Made by a program: the position numbers and the translations under genes. The notes under the pieces are model-generated. The model made no database searches and was not told the DNA's origin. It saw only the letters and a list, made by a program, of their open reading frames with translations. DNA of 64,000 bases from Phycisphaerae bacterium (lineage in GTDB: Bacteria; Planctomycetota; Phycisphaerae; SM23-33), in NCBI GenBank assembly GCA_018335035.1, contig JAGXKT010000001.1, forward strand, positions 1-64,000, in the 5' to 3' direction. Each line of letters starts with the position of its first letter. The first letter of the stretch is position 1. Below, one piece after another: positions 16,916-25,876 of the stretch.

Positions 16916-17593
16916 ATGGCTTCCGATACGAATGACATCACGGTCGCCGTCATCACCGGCGGGCACGCCTACGACGTGGTGAACTTTCACCGGCTGTTCC
17001 GCGCGCTGGCGGGCGTGGACGCGTATATCCAGCCGCTGGATGACTTCGCTGCCTCGCCGCAGCCCGTGCGCGACGCGTACGATGCCGTCGTGCTCTACTT
17101 CATGCCAAGCCGCACGCCGCGGGCGGCCGACGAGCTGGCGTGGTGGCAGGGCGACCATCGGGCCGCCCTGGAGCATCTCGGGCGGCCGGATCAGGGCCTC
17201 GTCGTGCTGCACCACGCGGTGCTGGCCTACAACGACTGGCCGCTGTGGGACGAGGTCGTCGGCATCGAACACCGCCGCAGCGAGCCGTTCGCCTACGAGC
17301 ACGACCAGCGGCTTCGGGTCCACGTGGCCGACGGCGAACACCCGATCACGCGCGGTCTGGACGACTGGGAGATGGTCGACGAGACGTACGTCATGCCCGA
17401 CGCGGGCGCCGGCAGCCGTGTGCTGCTGACCTGCGATCAGTCGCACAGCATCCGCACGCTCGGCTGGACGCGATCGTGGCGGCAGGCCCGCGTGTTCTGC
17501 ACGCCCTGCGGGCACGACAACCAGACCTGGGTGAACGCGAGCTTCCGCGAACTGCTCCGCCGGGGCATTTTCTGGGCGGCCGGGCGGCTGTGA
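16916..17593 (+). CDS. ThuA-like domain protein
   Basis: A 225-aa protein with the class I glutamine-amidotransferase-like fold of ThuA proteins: TVAVITGGHAYDVVNF at the start, YDAVVLYFMPS, GLVVLHHAVLAYNDWPLWDEVVG, then HPITRGLDDWEMVDETYVM and VFCTPCGHDNQTW near the end. ThuA proteins are linked to sugar (trehalose, glucoside) use and are amplified in planctomycetes; their chemistry is not well defined. It follows the SDR-HAD pair by 140 bp and may belong with them. The start lacks a clear ribosome-binding site. Confidence 0.82.
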   Translation: MASDTNDITVAVITGGHAYDVVNFHRLFRALAGVDAYIQPLDDFAASPQPVRDAYDAVVLYFMPSRTPRAADELAWWQGDHRAALEHLGRPDQGLVVLHHAVLAYNDWPLWDEVVGIEHRRSEPFAYEHDQRLRVHVADGEHPITRGLDDWEMVDETYVMPDAGAGSRVLLTCDQSHSIRTLGWTRSWRQARVFCTPCGHDNQTWVNASFRELLRRGIFWAAGRL

Positions 17594-17720
17594 CGCCCTC
17601 GGGGAAGGGGCGTCTCGCCCGTGTGCATCGCGCGCGTACGGAGCCGCGACGCCGGCTGCCCGCACCCGAGCCAAGGCCGCATTGGACAATTCCGCTTTGC
17701 CAACGTACCCTTCGCAAAGC

Positions 17721-19064
17721 ATGGGCATCCTACTGGACATCCTTTACGCCGCCGGTCTGGCTGTGCTGAGCCCTGTCTGGGGCTACCGCATGATCCGTCA
17801 TGGGCGTTATCGCGAGGACATCGCCCAGCGTTTCGGCGCCGTGCCGGCTCGCTATGGGCTCCAGCCGACGATCTGGGTCCATGGTGTCAGCTTGGGCGAG
17901 GTCAATGCCGCACGCACGCTGATCGACGCGCTACATGCGCAGTTGCCGGACTACCGGGTGGTCGTCTCGACGACGACCGAGACAGGCATGGCGCAGGCGC
18001 AGAAGCTCTACGCGCCGGATCACATGGTCTTCCGCTGGCCTCTGGACTTTACCTGGGCGGTCGGCCGCGCGCTGAGGCGCATCCGTCCGGAGCTGGTTGT
18101 GCTGATGGAGGGGGAGATCTGGCCGAACTTTCTCGCCGCGTGCAATCGCAGCCGCGTGCCGGTTGTACTGGTCAACGGGCGGATGAGCGCCGACAAGGGC
18201 TACCCGCGGTATCGCCGGCTGGGCCCGCTGGCCGGACGCCTGTTTAACCGCCTCACGGCCGTCGGCGTGCAGCACGAGCGCTACGCCGAGCGGTTCGCCT
18301 CCCTGGGCGCCGCGCCAGAGAAGCTACGCGTGACGGGGATGATGAAGTTCGACACGGCCGAGGTCGTTGACCGCATTGACGGGCAGGACGCTCTGGCCGC
18401 GGCGCTGGGGATCGACGGCGATGAGCCGCTCGTCGTGGCCGGCGGCACGGGCAGCGACGAAGAGGCGCTCGTTCTGGACGCCTTCGCCGAGGTGCTCTCG
18501 CGTCATGAAACGGCACGGCTGGCGCTGGTGCCGCGCAAGCCCGAACGCTTCGATGAGGTCGCCCGTCTGGTGCGCGACCGCAATTTCGCCCTAGCCCGAC
18601 GCCGCGATCACGCCGACGGCGCCGCGTCGCCGCACGGGCGCCCGCCGGTCATCCTGGGCGATACGATGGGCGAACTACGCAAGTTTTACGCCCTGGCCGA
18701 CGCCGTCTTCGTCGGGCGCTCGCTGGTACCCGCTGGCGGCTCGGACATGATCGAGGCGGCCGCGCTGGGAAAAGCCGTCTGCTTCGGCCCCCACACCTTC
18801 AACTTTCCACAGGCCGATGACATGGTCGCGCACGGCTGCGTCCGCGTCACCGACGCCGATGGGTTGGCGCGGCGGCTGTCCGCCTGGCTGGACGACCCGA
18901 CCGCCGCCGCAGCCGCCGGTGCGGCCGCGCGTGAGTACGTACGCTCCCAACAGGGCGCCACCCGCCGCACCGTGGCGATGATATGCGACGTGCTCGGCCG
19001 GGAGCCCGCCGTCGCCGATGGCGCGATGGCCACGCCGCGAATCAGGGAGGACCATGATGCCTGA
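17721..19064 (+). CDS. kdtA: 3-deoxy-D-manno-octulosonic acid transferase
   Basis: A 447-aa Kdo transferase (WaaA/KdtA, GT30), which adds Kdo to lipid IVA on the cytoplasmic face of the inner membrane. An N-terminal membrane helix (GILLDILYAAGLAVLSPVWGY) precedes WVHGVSLGEVNAAR (the acidic catalytic residue), VVSTTTETGMAQA, VLMEGEIWPNF, VNGRMSADKGYPRY and a C-terminal GT-B domain with VGRSLVPAGGSDMIEAA. ATG 17721 is preferred to the track TTG because it begins at the membrane helix. The last bases overlap proB by 11 nt. Together with lpxK it shows Kdo-lipid A synthesis. Confidence 0.92.
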   Translation: MGILLDILYAAGLAVLSPVWGYRMIRHGRYREDIAQRFGAVPARYGLQPTIWVHGVSLGEVNAARTLIDALHAQLPDYRVVVSTTTETGMAQAQKLYAPDHMVFRWPLDFTWAVGRALRRIRPELVVLMEGEIWPNFLAACNRSRVPVVLVNGRMSADKGYPRYRRLGPLAGRLFNRLTAVGVQHERYAERFASLGAAPEKLRVTGMMKFDTAEVVDRIDGQDALAAALGIDGDEPLVVAGGTGSDEEALVLDAFAEVLSRHETARLALVPRKPERFDEVARLVRDRNFALARRRDHADGAASPHGRPPVILGDTMGELRKFYALADAVFVGRSLVPAGGSDMIEAAALGKAVCFGPHTFNFPQADDMVAHGCVRVTDADGLARRLSAWLDDPTAAAAAGAAAREYVRSQQGATRRTVAMICDVLGREPAVADGAMATPRIREDHDA

Positions 19065-20175
19065 CAGAGACGTGCGACAGAGGATTCTTTGCGCTGCGAA
19101 AAGCATTGTCGTCAAAGTTGGCACGAACGGCATCTGTGACGAGGCCGGTCGGCCGGACCGCAAGGCGCTCTCGGCGCTGGTCGCTCAGGTGGCCGCACTG
19201 CGCAACGACGGCGTGACGGTCACGCTGGTCGCCAGCGGCGCCATCGGCGCCGGCGTCGGCGAGTTGGGCTGGCCCGCCCGGCCGAAGGCGATGCCGGACC
19301 TCCAGGCCGCCGCCGCCGTCGGGCAGGGGCAGCTCATGCGCCAGTTTCACGACGCCTTTGCCCGCCGGCAGTTGCGCGTGGGGCAGGTGCTCGTGACGCG
19401 GGACGACTTCGAGGATCGCACGCGGTATCTCAACATTCGCAACACGCTGCGGGCGCTCGACGCGGCCGGCGTCGTGCCCATCATCAACGAGAACGACACC
19501 GTCGCCGTTGACGAAATCCGCTTCGGCGAGAACGACGTGCTGGCCGCGCTCGTCGCCAGCGTCACGGACACCGACGCGCTGATCCTGCTGACCAGCACTG
19601 CCGGCGTGATCGGACGCGACGGCGAGGTGCTCGATGTGATCGAGAAGGTCGACGAAGGCGCCCTCGCACTGGATAACGGCGCCCGCAGCGCGCGCGGCTC
19701 GGGTGGCATGACCACCAAGCTCCAGGCCGCCGGCATGGTCACCCGCGCCGGCGAGGTCGCCGTCATCGCCGATGCCCGCCAGCCGAAGATCCTCCATCGC
19801 GTTCTCGCCGGCGAGCGGGTCGGAACGGTGGTGCTTCCGGCGCGGCGGCGGATGTCCAGCCGCCGGCGGTGGATCGGCCAGGCGTCGCGCCCGACCGGCA
19901 AGATCGTTGTGGATTCCGGCGCCGCGGCCGCCCTGAGCCGTCGCGGCAAGAGTTTGCTCCCGTCCGGCATTACCGGGTTGGTCGGTCGGTTCGCCAAGGG
20001 CGCGACGGTCGCCGTGCTCGACCCCGACGGGCGCGAGATCGCTCGCGGACTGACGAACTACTCGGCCGAGCAGATCGAGCACATTCGCGGGCTTAAGACG
20101 TCGCAGATCGCCGTCGCGCTGGGCGACAAGCCCTACGACGAGGTCATCCACCGCGACAACCTGATGCTGCGGTAA
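19054..20175 (+). CDS. proB: glutamate 5-kinase
   Basis: A 373-aa glutamate 5-kinase, the first step of proline synthesis. The amino-acid-kinase domain shows IVVKVGTNGI, VTLVASGAIGAGV, PIINENDTVAVDEIRFGENDVLAALVA and GSGGMTTKLQAA. The C-terminal PUA domain starts near GKIVVDSGAAAALSRRGKSLLPSGI. ATG 19054 has GGGAGG just upstream and lies inside the end of kdtA, so translation is probably coupled. proA is not adjacent. The link between an LPS gene and a proline gene looks like chance operon packing. Confidence 0.94.
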   Translation: MMPDRDVRQRILCAAKSIVVKVGTNGICDEAGRPDRKALSALVAQVAALRNDGVTVTLVASGAIGAGVGELGWPARPKAMPDLQAAAAVGQGQLMRQFHDAFARRQLRVGQVLVTRDDFEDRTRYLNIRNTLRALDAAGVVPIINENDTVAVDEIRFGENDVLAALVASVTDTDALILLTSTAGVIGRDGEVLDVIEKVDEGALALDNGARSARGSGGMTTKLQAAGMVTRAGEVAVIADARQPKILHRVLAGERVGTVVLPARRRMSSRRRWIGQASRPTGKIVVDSGAAAALSRRGKSLLPSGITGLVGRFAKGATVAVLDPDGREIARGLTNYSAEQIEHIRGLKTSQIAVALGDKPYDEVIHRDNLMLR

Positions 20176-20180
20176 TTCGT

Positions 20181-20204
20181 TTACCACAGACGGCACGGAG
20201 GACA
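20181..20204 (+). repeat. CCACAGA intergenic repeat, copy A
   Basis: TTACCACAGACGGCACGGAGGACA directly follows proB. It matches, in inverted orientation, the sequence at 20349-20372 at about 18 of 22 positions. Strings of this CCACAGAG...CACGGAG type are found scattered in many bacterial genomes. Confidence 0.55.
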
Positions 20205-20348
20205 CCGAGGGAGACGAACTTCCTGTGCTTCCGGCGAGCCGTCCATCCGTAACGAGGCGCCCAAGTGCGAGGTGCGCTCCGGCCTTTTGGTGGCATCATT
20301 GAGGCAATGTGTCTTCGCTTGCTGGATGCTCAGACATGGATTTGCTTG

Positions 20349-20372
20349 CCTTCTCCGTGCGCTCTGTGGTTA
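20349..20372 (-). repeat. CCACAGA intergenic repeat, copy B (inverted)
   Basis: On the minus strand this reads TAACCACAGAGCGCACGGAGAAGG, the inverted partner of copy A. The pair flanks the 145-bp core of the proB-comEC convergent gap; the core itself (20205-20348) shows no other feature. Confidence 0.55.
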
Positions 20373-20382
20373 GAAAAGGACG

Positions 20383-22947
20383 TCACCGCATGGAGCGCAC
20401 GCGAATGCCGCCGGCGCCGAAGCGCGTGGCGACCCACCCGTCGCGGGCCGTGTGGTAGTAGCGATAGTGCGTTCGCAGGCGGCTGTAAAACGCCCGCCGG
20501 TCCGGCGCCACGCCGGGTGGCACATGCGTCTCGTGCGAGCCGCTGATGAGCACCACCTCCGGGGCGACCGCCTCGACGAACACCGGCAGCGTCTGGGCCC
20601 AGCCGCCGTGGTGGGGAACCACCAGCACGTCGCAGCGCAGCTTGCCGCGCAGCGCCGCGTCGTCCAGCAGTGCCTGTTGCCCGACCGGTCCCAGGTCGCC
20701 CGTCAGAAGCACGCGTCGCCCGTCGCACGTAATCCGCAGCACCAGCGACGTCTCGTTGGCGTCGGCGGCCAGCTCGCCCGAGCGCCCCCGGCGCGGCCAG
20801 AGCACCTCGACGCGCGTCCGCGTATCGAGGTCCAGCCGGTCGCCGGCGGCGAGGCGGCGGACGTCCACGCCGGCGGCGTCCAGTTGGCGGAGGAACTCGC
20901 CGGCGGCCGGGCCTTCGGCGCGGTCGCCGTCGCCTCCGAGCCCGAAGTACGCGTTGAGATAGACGCGCTCGACGCGCGCGTCTGCGCGCTCGCCGAAGCC
21001 GGGAACGAGCGGCGCGAGGGCGTTGAAGTGGTCCGTGTTGGCGTGGCTGACGATTGCTATACGCGGCGCGGGCAGGCGCTGGTCGCGCAGGAAGGGCAGC
21101 AGCGTCGCGCGCCCGGCGTCGTAGCCGCTTTGCGTTCCGGCGTCTAACAGGATTGTTTGCCCGTCGGGCGTGTGCAGGACGGCACACTGACCGGCGCCGA
21201 CGTGGAGCAGGTGCAGTTCGGCCGCCGGCGGCGTCGCGGCGGGGCGTTGCGTCCAGGCCGTCACGCCCGCCAGCAGGATCACGCCCGCTATTGCCCACGC
21301 CCGACCTCGCGGCAACCGGCGATGCGACGCGACCAGCACGATGACGGCGAAGACGCCGACGACCCAGACCGCCGGGACTGGCCGTAGCGGCAGCGACGCG
21401 CCGGGCAGGCGCTCGATTAGGCCCACGGCGCCGGCCAGCACGTCGGCCGCCGCGGCAGCGATGCGCCCAACGGCGTAGGCGAGGTTCGGCATCGGCCAGG
21501 CCAGTGCCAGCGAGAGGTAGCCGGGAACGAGCACGGCCGCGACGAGTGGCAGCAGCACAATGCTCAGCAGGGGCGCATAGGGACTGAACAGGCCGAAGTG
21601 ATATGCCACCAGCGGTGCCGCCACGAGATACGCCGTCAGCGACACGGCCACCAGGTCCATCAATCGATCGGCGACGGTGTAGTGCATCCAGCGCGCGACG
21701 CGCTGGTCGCCGCGAAAGACCAGTAGCCCGCGCCGCTGCAGGAATCGCCCGAACAACGCACCGCGCATGGGGCGATACAACAGGATAATCCCTGTGACGA
21801 TGGCGAAGCTCAACTGGAAGCCCGCGCGGAACAGGCGCATTGGATCAAGCACCAGCAGCACAATGGCCGCCAGCGCCAGGGCGTTGAGCACGCTGAGGCG
21901 CCGACGCAGGAGCACGGCGGCGCAGAGCGACGCGCCCATGATCGCCGACCGCAGCAGCGGCGCCCGCGGCGTGGCGAGCAGCACGTACACGGTCAGCACG
22001 ACGAGCACGGCAACCGCGGCGCGCCGCGGCGGCAGGGCGGCCAGGCGGCACAGGACGTAGATGAAGCCGAGGAAGATGCCCAGGTGCAGCCCGGAGATGC
22101 TCAGCAGGTGGGCAACGCCGACGCGGCGCATCGTGCGGCTCATCGACGCCAGTGCCCCCGAGCGCTCACCGACGACCAGCGCGGTCAGGATCGGCCTGCT
22201 GCGTTGGTCGCCACAGTCGGCCAGGTGCTGCCGTGCCGCGGCTCGCACGTGCCAGATCGCGCGGGCGACGGGCGATTGGGTCGCGCCGGCGCAAATCGTG
22301 ACGCCGTCGGCGCCCGGGACGCTCAGATGCGTGTGGAGGCCGCGGTTTCGGTCTACGCTCGCCCAGTCGCGGGCGCCGGGGTTCGCCGGCGGGCGGGGAC
22401 GCCGTAGCCAGCCGGCCAACTCAACGCGCTGTCCGGCCGCAAGGCGCCACGCCGGCTCGCGAACCCGGACGCGGACCTTCCCGCTGACAGCTCGCCATCG
22501 GTCACTCGTGCGAATTGCCGTCGCACGCAGCACGAAGCTCGTCTGCTTGCTCGGGCGGTAGCCGAAAGCCACGTCCTTACCCGGTGCCTGGATCGCCGGC
22601 GCGGTCACGATGGTGCCGCGCAACGTGCTCAGTTGCGACGCGCCGCGGGGCGTGTAGGTGACGACGCTATCCGCCGCGACGTGTCGGGCCCGCAGATCGG
22701 CCAGCAGGGCGCCGCCGGTCGCGACGGCAACCAACAGGCAACCCGCGGCCAAGGCGTCAAAACGCCCGGCCGCCAGCGCCGCGACCGCGGCGAGACTGGC
22801 CGCTCCGGCAGCGACGCCCCACGCCGTTGCCGGTAGCGCCAGGTAGCACCCCGCCGCGATCCCGCAGGCCAGCGCTATCGCGACCGGCACCAACGGCGCG
22901 CGAATCAACTGCCGTGGTCGTAGGTGCCCCGTACCCGATGTGTCCAT
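20383..22947 (-). CDS. comEC: ComEC/Rec2 family competence protein
   Basis: An 854-aa full-length ComEC, the inner-membrane channel for single-stranded DNA uptake. N-terminal hydrophobic segments and a DUF4131/OB-like region (GTIVTAPAIQAPGKDVAFG) come first. The Competence domain follows (VGERSGALASMSRTMRRVGVAHLLSISGLHLGIFLGFIYVL, then about eight membrane segments). A C-terminal MBL domain has LLHVGAGQCAVLHTPDGQT, VSHANTDHFNAL, LLTGDLG and VVPHHGG. The zinc motif reads HANTDH rather than HxDxDH, as one Asp is Asn. Other competence genes are not nearby. Confidence 0.93.
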   Translation of the reverse strand: MDTSGTGHLRPRQLIRAPLVPVAIALACGIAAGCYLALPATAWGVAAGAASLAAVAALAAGRFDALAAGCLLVAVATGGALLADLRARHVAADSVVTYTPRGASQLSTLRGTIVTAPAIQAPGKDVAFGYRPSKQTSFVLRATAIRTSDRWRAVSGKVRVRVREPAWRLAAGQRVELAGWLRRPRPPANPGARDWASVDRNRGLHTHLSVPGADGVTICAGATQSPVARAIWHVRAAARQHLADCGDQRSRPILTALVVGERSGALASMSRTMRRVGVAHLLSISGLHLGIFLGFIYVLCRLAALPPRRAAVAVLVVLTVYVLLATPRAPLLRSAIMGASLCAAVLLRRRLSVLNALALAAIVLLVLDPMRLFRAGFQLSFAIVTGIILLYRPMRGALFGRFLQRRGLLVFRGDQRVARWMHYTVADRLMDLVAVSLTAYLVAAPLVAYHFGLFSPYAPLLSIVLLPLVAAVLVPGYLSLALAWPMPNLAYAVGRIAAAAADVLAGAVGLIERLPGASLPLRPVPAVWVVGVFAVIVLVASHRRLPRGRAWAIAGVILLAGVTAWTQRPAATPPAAELHLLHVGAGQCAVLHTPDGQTILLDAGTQSGYDAGRATLLPFLRDQRLPAPRIAIVSHANTDHFNALAPLVPGFGERADARVERVYLNAYFGLGGDGDRAEGPAAGEFLRQLDAAGVDVRRLAAGDRLDLDTRTRVEVLWPRRGRSGELAADANETSLVLRITCDGRRVLLTGDLGPVGQQALLDDAALRGKLRCDVLVVPHHGGWAQTLPVFVEAVAPEVVLISGSHETHVPPGVAPDRRAFYSRLRTHYRYYHTARDGWVATRFGAGGIRVRSMR

Positions 22948-23015
22948 GGCGGGATTCTACGCGCCGCTAGAGCGCCCGTCGAGTGTTACCCACAACGCGC
23001 CATGGTGGTACCAAC

Positions 23016-23045
23016 CGCAGAGGAATCCTCAGCAGTTCCTCTGCG
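23016..23045. terminator. perfect 10-bp hairpin between aroF and comEC
   Basis: CGCAGAGGAA and TTCCTCTGCG form a perfect 10-bp inverted repeat around a 10-base loop, 14 bp after the aroF stop on the minus strand. There is no T tract on either side, so it may be a terminator, a processing site or a protein-binding palindrome. Confidence 0.5.
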
Positions 23046-23058
23046 CCGCAGGCCGGCG

Positions 23059-24078
23059 CTACAGTTCACGTCCGACGGCGTCGGCGATGTGGCGCAGCAC
23101 GCCCGTCAAATCACGCAGCGCCGCGGGCGTCAGCGATTGCGCGCCGTCGGACAGCGCGTGCTCCGGGTCCGGGTGGCATTCCACGAGCAGCCCGTCGGCG
23201 CCGGCGGCGATCGCCGCCTTGCACATCGCCGGCACCATGTAGGCGTGCCCCGTTCCGTGAGACGGATCGATCACGACGGGCAGGTGCGTCTTGTCGTTGA
23301 GTTCCGGAATGCTCGCCAGCGGAAGCGTGTTGCGGACGTGCGTCTCGAACGTGCGGATGCCCCGCTCGCAGAGGATGACCTGCTTGTTGCCCGCGTTGAT
23401 GATGTACTCGGCCGCCAGGAGAAACTCCTCCAGCGTCGCGCTCATGCCGCGCTTGAGCAGGACGGGCTTGCCGGTTTCGCCGACGGCCTCGAGCAGGGGA
23501 TAGTGCTGCATGTTCCGCGCGCCGATCTGGAGCACGTCGGCGTATTCGGCGACGGCATCGATCTGCTCAAGGCCGATGACCTCGGTGACGACCGTCAGGC
23601 CGGTCCGCTCGCGTGCCTCGGCGAGCAGTTGGAGCCCCTCGACGCCAAGCCCCTGGAAGCTGTACGGGCTGGTGCGCGGCTTGTAGGCCCCGCCGCGGAG
23701 GCCCACGGCGCCGGCGGCCTTGACGGCGTCGGCGGCGCGGAGGAGCTGCTCGCGACTCTCGACGGCGCAGGGCCCGGCGATGATGCCGACCTTGCGCCCG
23801 CCTATCGGGAACCCGGCCGGTCCGATGGCGATCTGCGACCGCTCCCGCTTGACCTCCGTGGAGGCCATCTTGTACGGCGCGAGGATCGGCACGATGCGTT
23901 CGACGCCGGGGGCGGTCTCGATCGCGCCCTTGTCGACGGCGCGCTTGTCGCCGATGCAGGCGACAACGGTCCGGTCGCTGCCGTAGATGGGATGGTCCTT
24001 GAGCCCGTAGTCCCGCACCAGATCGATCACGTGTTGGACCTGCTCGTCCGTCGCGCCGGGTTTCATCACGACAATCAT
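23059..24078 (-). CDS. aroF: 3-deoxy-7-phosphoheptulonate synthase (DAHP synthase)
   Basis: A 339-aa DAHP synthase of the type with an N-terminal regulatory ferredoxin-like/ACT-type domain ([21 protein letters not shown], about residues 1-70). It catalyses the first step of the shikimate pathway. The catalytic barrel shows [81 protein letters not shown] and [15 protein letters not shown]. The start overlaps the upstream small gene by an ATGA, indicating translational coupling. Confidence 0.95.
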   Translation of the reverse strand: MIVVMKPGATDEQVQHVIDLVRDYGLKDHPIYGSDRTVVACIGDKRAVDKGAIETAPGVERIVPILAPYKMASTEVKRERSQIAIGPAGFPIGGRKVGIIAGPCAVESREQLLRAADAVKAAGAVGLRGGAYKPRTSPYSFQGLGVEGLQLLAEARERTGLTVVTEVIGLEQIDAVAEYADVLQIGARNMQHYPLLEAVGETGKPVLLKRGMSATLEEFLLAAEYIINAGNKQVILCERGIRTFETHVRNTLPLASIPELNDKTHLPVVIDPSHGTGHAYMVPAMCKAAIAAGADGLLVECHPDPEHALSDGAQSLTPAALRDLTGVLRHIADAVGREL

Positions 24079-24365
24079 GGGTCGGCGTCCTCGTTCGTTG
24101 GTGGGGCGGGCTTGGCGGCGGGATCAGTGGCGCTCGGCGCGCGCGGCTCGGCGGGCGGCGCTTCCAAGGCGTCGGGTGCCTGTTGCGGCCGGACGACCTC
24201 CGCGGGCGGAACCTTGCCTGCCTCGGGCGCCGTTGCGTCATGTACGTGTGTCTCCGTGTCGCCCGAGAGCCAATACACGAAGCCCGCCGCCGGCAAAAGG
24301 ACCCGCCCCGCCGGCGGGAACAGGAGCGTGCCCACAAGAACGATGCCCGTGCCGAAACTGGTCAT
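24075..24365 (-). CDS. small membrane-anchored Pro/Ala-rich protein
   Basis: A 96-aa protein from ATG 24365, which follows AAAGGA; the track start is too far upstream. The first ~35 residues hold one or two hydrophobic segments ([31 protein letters not shown]). The rest is disordered, rich in Pro, Ala and Glu ([13 protein letters not shown]...). It lies between serS (31 bp upstream) and aroF (ATGA overlap), so all three are one transcription unit. I do not recognise the family. Confidence 0.6.
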   Translation of the reverse strand: MTSFGTGIVLVGTLLFPPAGRVLLPAAGFVYWLSGDTETHVHDATAPEAGKVPPAEVVRPQQAPDALEAPPAEPRAPSATDPAAKPAPPTNEDADP

Positions 24366-24396
24366 TGTGCTGTTCCTTTCCGCCTGCGCCGTTGTG

Positions 24397-25686
24397 TCAT
24401 TCGGCGCCGGCACGCGCCGGCGGCTCAATGCGTTCCAGTCCACCCATGTACGGCCGCAGCGCGGGCGGAACCGTCACTGACCCGTCGGCGTTCTGGTAGA
24501 TCTCCAGAAGCGGAATCAGGATTCGCGGGCTGGCGACAACGGTATTGTTCAGCGTGTGGCAGTGGTGCAGTGCGCCGTCGGCGTCGCGGTAGCGCAGATT
24601 CAGCCGCCGGGCCTGGAAGTCGCCGAACCGGCTGGCCGAGTGCGTCTCGCCGTAGCCGTCGCGCGAGGGCATCCACGTCTCGATGTCGAACTTCTGGACC
24701 TGCCCGAGCCCCAGGTCGCCCGTGCAGACGTTCACCACACGATAGGGCAGCTCCAGCGCCTGCATCACGTCCTCGGCGTTGGCGAGGATCTCCCCGTGGA
24801 ACTGCTTCGACGCCTCGTCGTCGGCCTCGGCGACGATGACCTGCTCGACCTTGTCGAAGTAGTGAATGCGGTACAGCCCACGGGTGTCCTTCCCGGCCGC
24901 CCCGGCCTCGCGACGGAAACACGTGCTCACGGCGCAGTACTTCTTCGGAAGTTCGTCCGCATCGAGGATTTCGTCGCCGTGGTAGGCCGTCAGGGACACC
25001 TCGCTGGTGCCCACGAGGGCCTGGTCGTCCCGCTCGCAGAGGTAGGCCTCGTCGCGGCCGATGGGGAAGTAACCGGTCCCGTACATGACCGCCTCGTTGA
25101 CCAGGATGGGGACGTTGAGCAGCGTGTAGCCCTTGGCGGTCATGCGATCCTGGGCCAGGCGGATCACGGCGTAGTGGAGCATCGCGCCGGCGCCTTTGAG
25201 AATGTAGTTCCGGCTGCCGGCGAGCTTGACGCCGCGGGGGATGTCGATGATGTCCAGCGCCTCGCCGAGCGCGACGTGGTCGGCCGGGGCGAACTCGAGG
25301 TCCGGTGGCTCGCCCTCGCGCCGCAGCTCGACGTTTTCGCTCTCGTCGGCGCCGACGGGCACATCGGGGGCGGGAATCTTCGGCACGCGGAGCATCAACT
25401 CGTTGACCTGCGGCTCAAGCTGCTGGATCTGCTTGTCCAGTTCCTTGAGGCGGCCTTTGAGTTCGGCCATGCGGGCGATGGCGGCCTGTTTTGTGTCGCC
25501 TTTTAGCTTGGCGATTTCCTTTCCCGAACGGTTCTGTTCGGTGCGGATCTCCTGAAGCTCGCGTTGGGCGTCGAGCAGCTGCTTGTCGGCATCCAGTAAC
25601 GCGTCGATGTCGACGTCGATGTTCTTGAGGCGCGCGGCTTCGGCGTAGCGTTCGGGCGTGGCGCGGATCTGTTTGATATCGATCAT
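24397..25686 (-). CDS. serS: seryl-tRNA synthetase
   Basis: A 429-aa class II aminoacyl-tRNA synthetase that charges tRNA-Ser. The N-terminal antiparallel coiled-coil arm is evident (LLDAQRELQEIRTEQNRSGKEIAKLKGDTKQAAIARMAELKGRLKELDKQIQQLE), followed by the catalytic core with TSEVSLTAYHGDEIL, motif 2 around TCFRREAGAAGKDTRGLYRIHYFDKVEQV and motif 3 with LNNTVVASPRILIPLLEIYQNADGSV. ATG 25686 matches the family N-terminus MIDIKQIRATPE; the longer track start is rejected. Confidence 0.95.
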   Translation of the reverse strand: MIDIKQIRATPERYAEAARLKNIDVDIDALLDADKQLLDAQRELQEIRTEQNRSGKEIAKLKGDTKQAAIARMAELKGRLKELDKQIQQLEPQVNELMLRVPKIPAPDVPVGADESENVELRREGEPPDLEFAPADHVALGEALDIIDIPRGVKLAGSRNYILKGAGAMLHYAVIRLAQDRMTAKGYTLLNVPILVNEAVMYGTGYFPIGRDEAYLCERDDQALVGTSEVSLTAYHGDEILDADELPKKYCAVSTCFRREAGAAGKDTRGLYRIHYFDKVEQVIVAEADDEASKQFHGEILANAEDVMQALELPYRVVNVCTGDLGLGQVQKFDIETWMPSRDGYGETHSASRFGDFQARRLNLRYRDADGALHHCHTLNNTVVASPRILIPLLEIYQNADGSVTVPPALRPYMGGLERIEPPARAGAE

Positions 25687-25842
25687 CGTGGCATCCGTTC
25701 GTGTTGCACGGGCTCGGGCAAGAGGGGGACGATACGGCATTCACGCCGCGCAGGCAAGGCCGGGATGTCTTCGGGACGGGCCTGCGGGTTTCGGCCGGCA
25801 TGGCATGGCGATTTCAGCCACGGTTTACAAGACGTTTTTTGT

Positions 25843-25870
25843 TTGACTGTTGTCTGCGGTCTTTTGTAAT
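25843..25870 (+). promoter_or_regulatory. strong sigma-70-type promoter upstream of nusA
   Basis: TTGACT (25843-25848), 16-bp spacer, TGTAAT (25865-25870). Both hexamers differ from consensus at one position. Transcription would start near 25877, about 390 nt before the nusA ATG, and read through a hairpin-rich region. Confidence 0.7.
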
Positions 25871-25876
25871 CTGCTG

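Noticed and set aside
17682-17711. TTGGAC-N18-TACCCT promoter before kdtA
   Set aside because: Weak boxes and an almost zero leader length; not convincing enough to list as a feature.
22924-24480. 518-aa plus-strand ORF opposite aroF
   Set aside because: The minus-strand aroF has full DAHP synthase motifs; this is a shadow.
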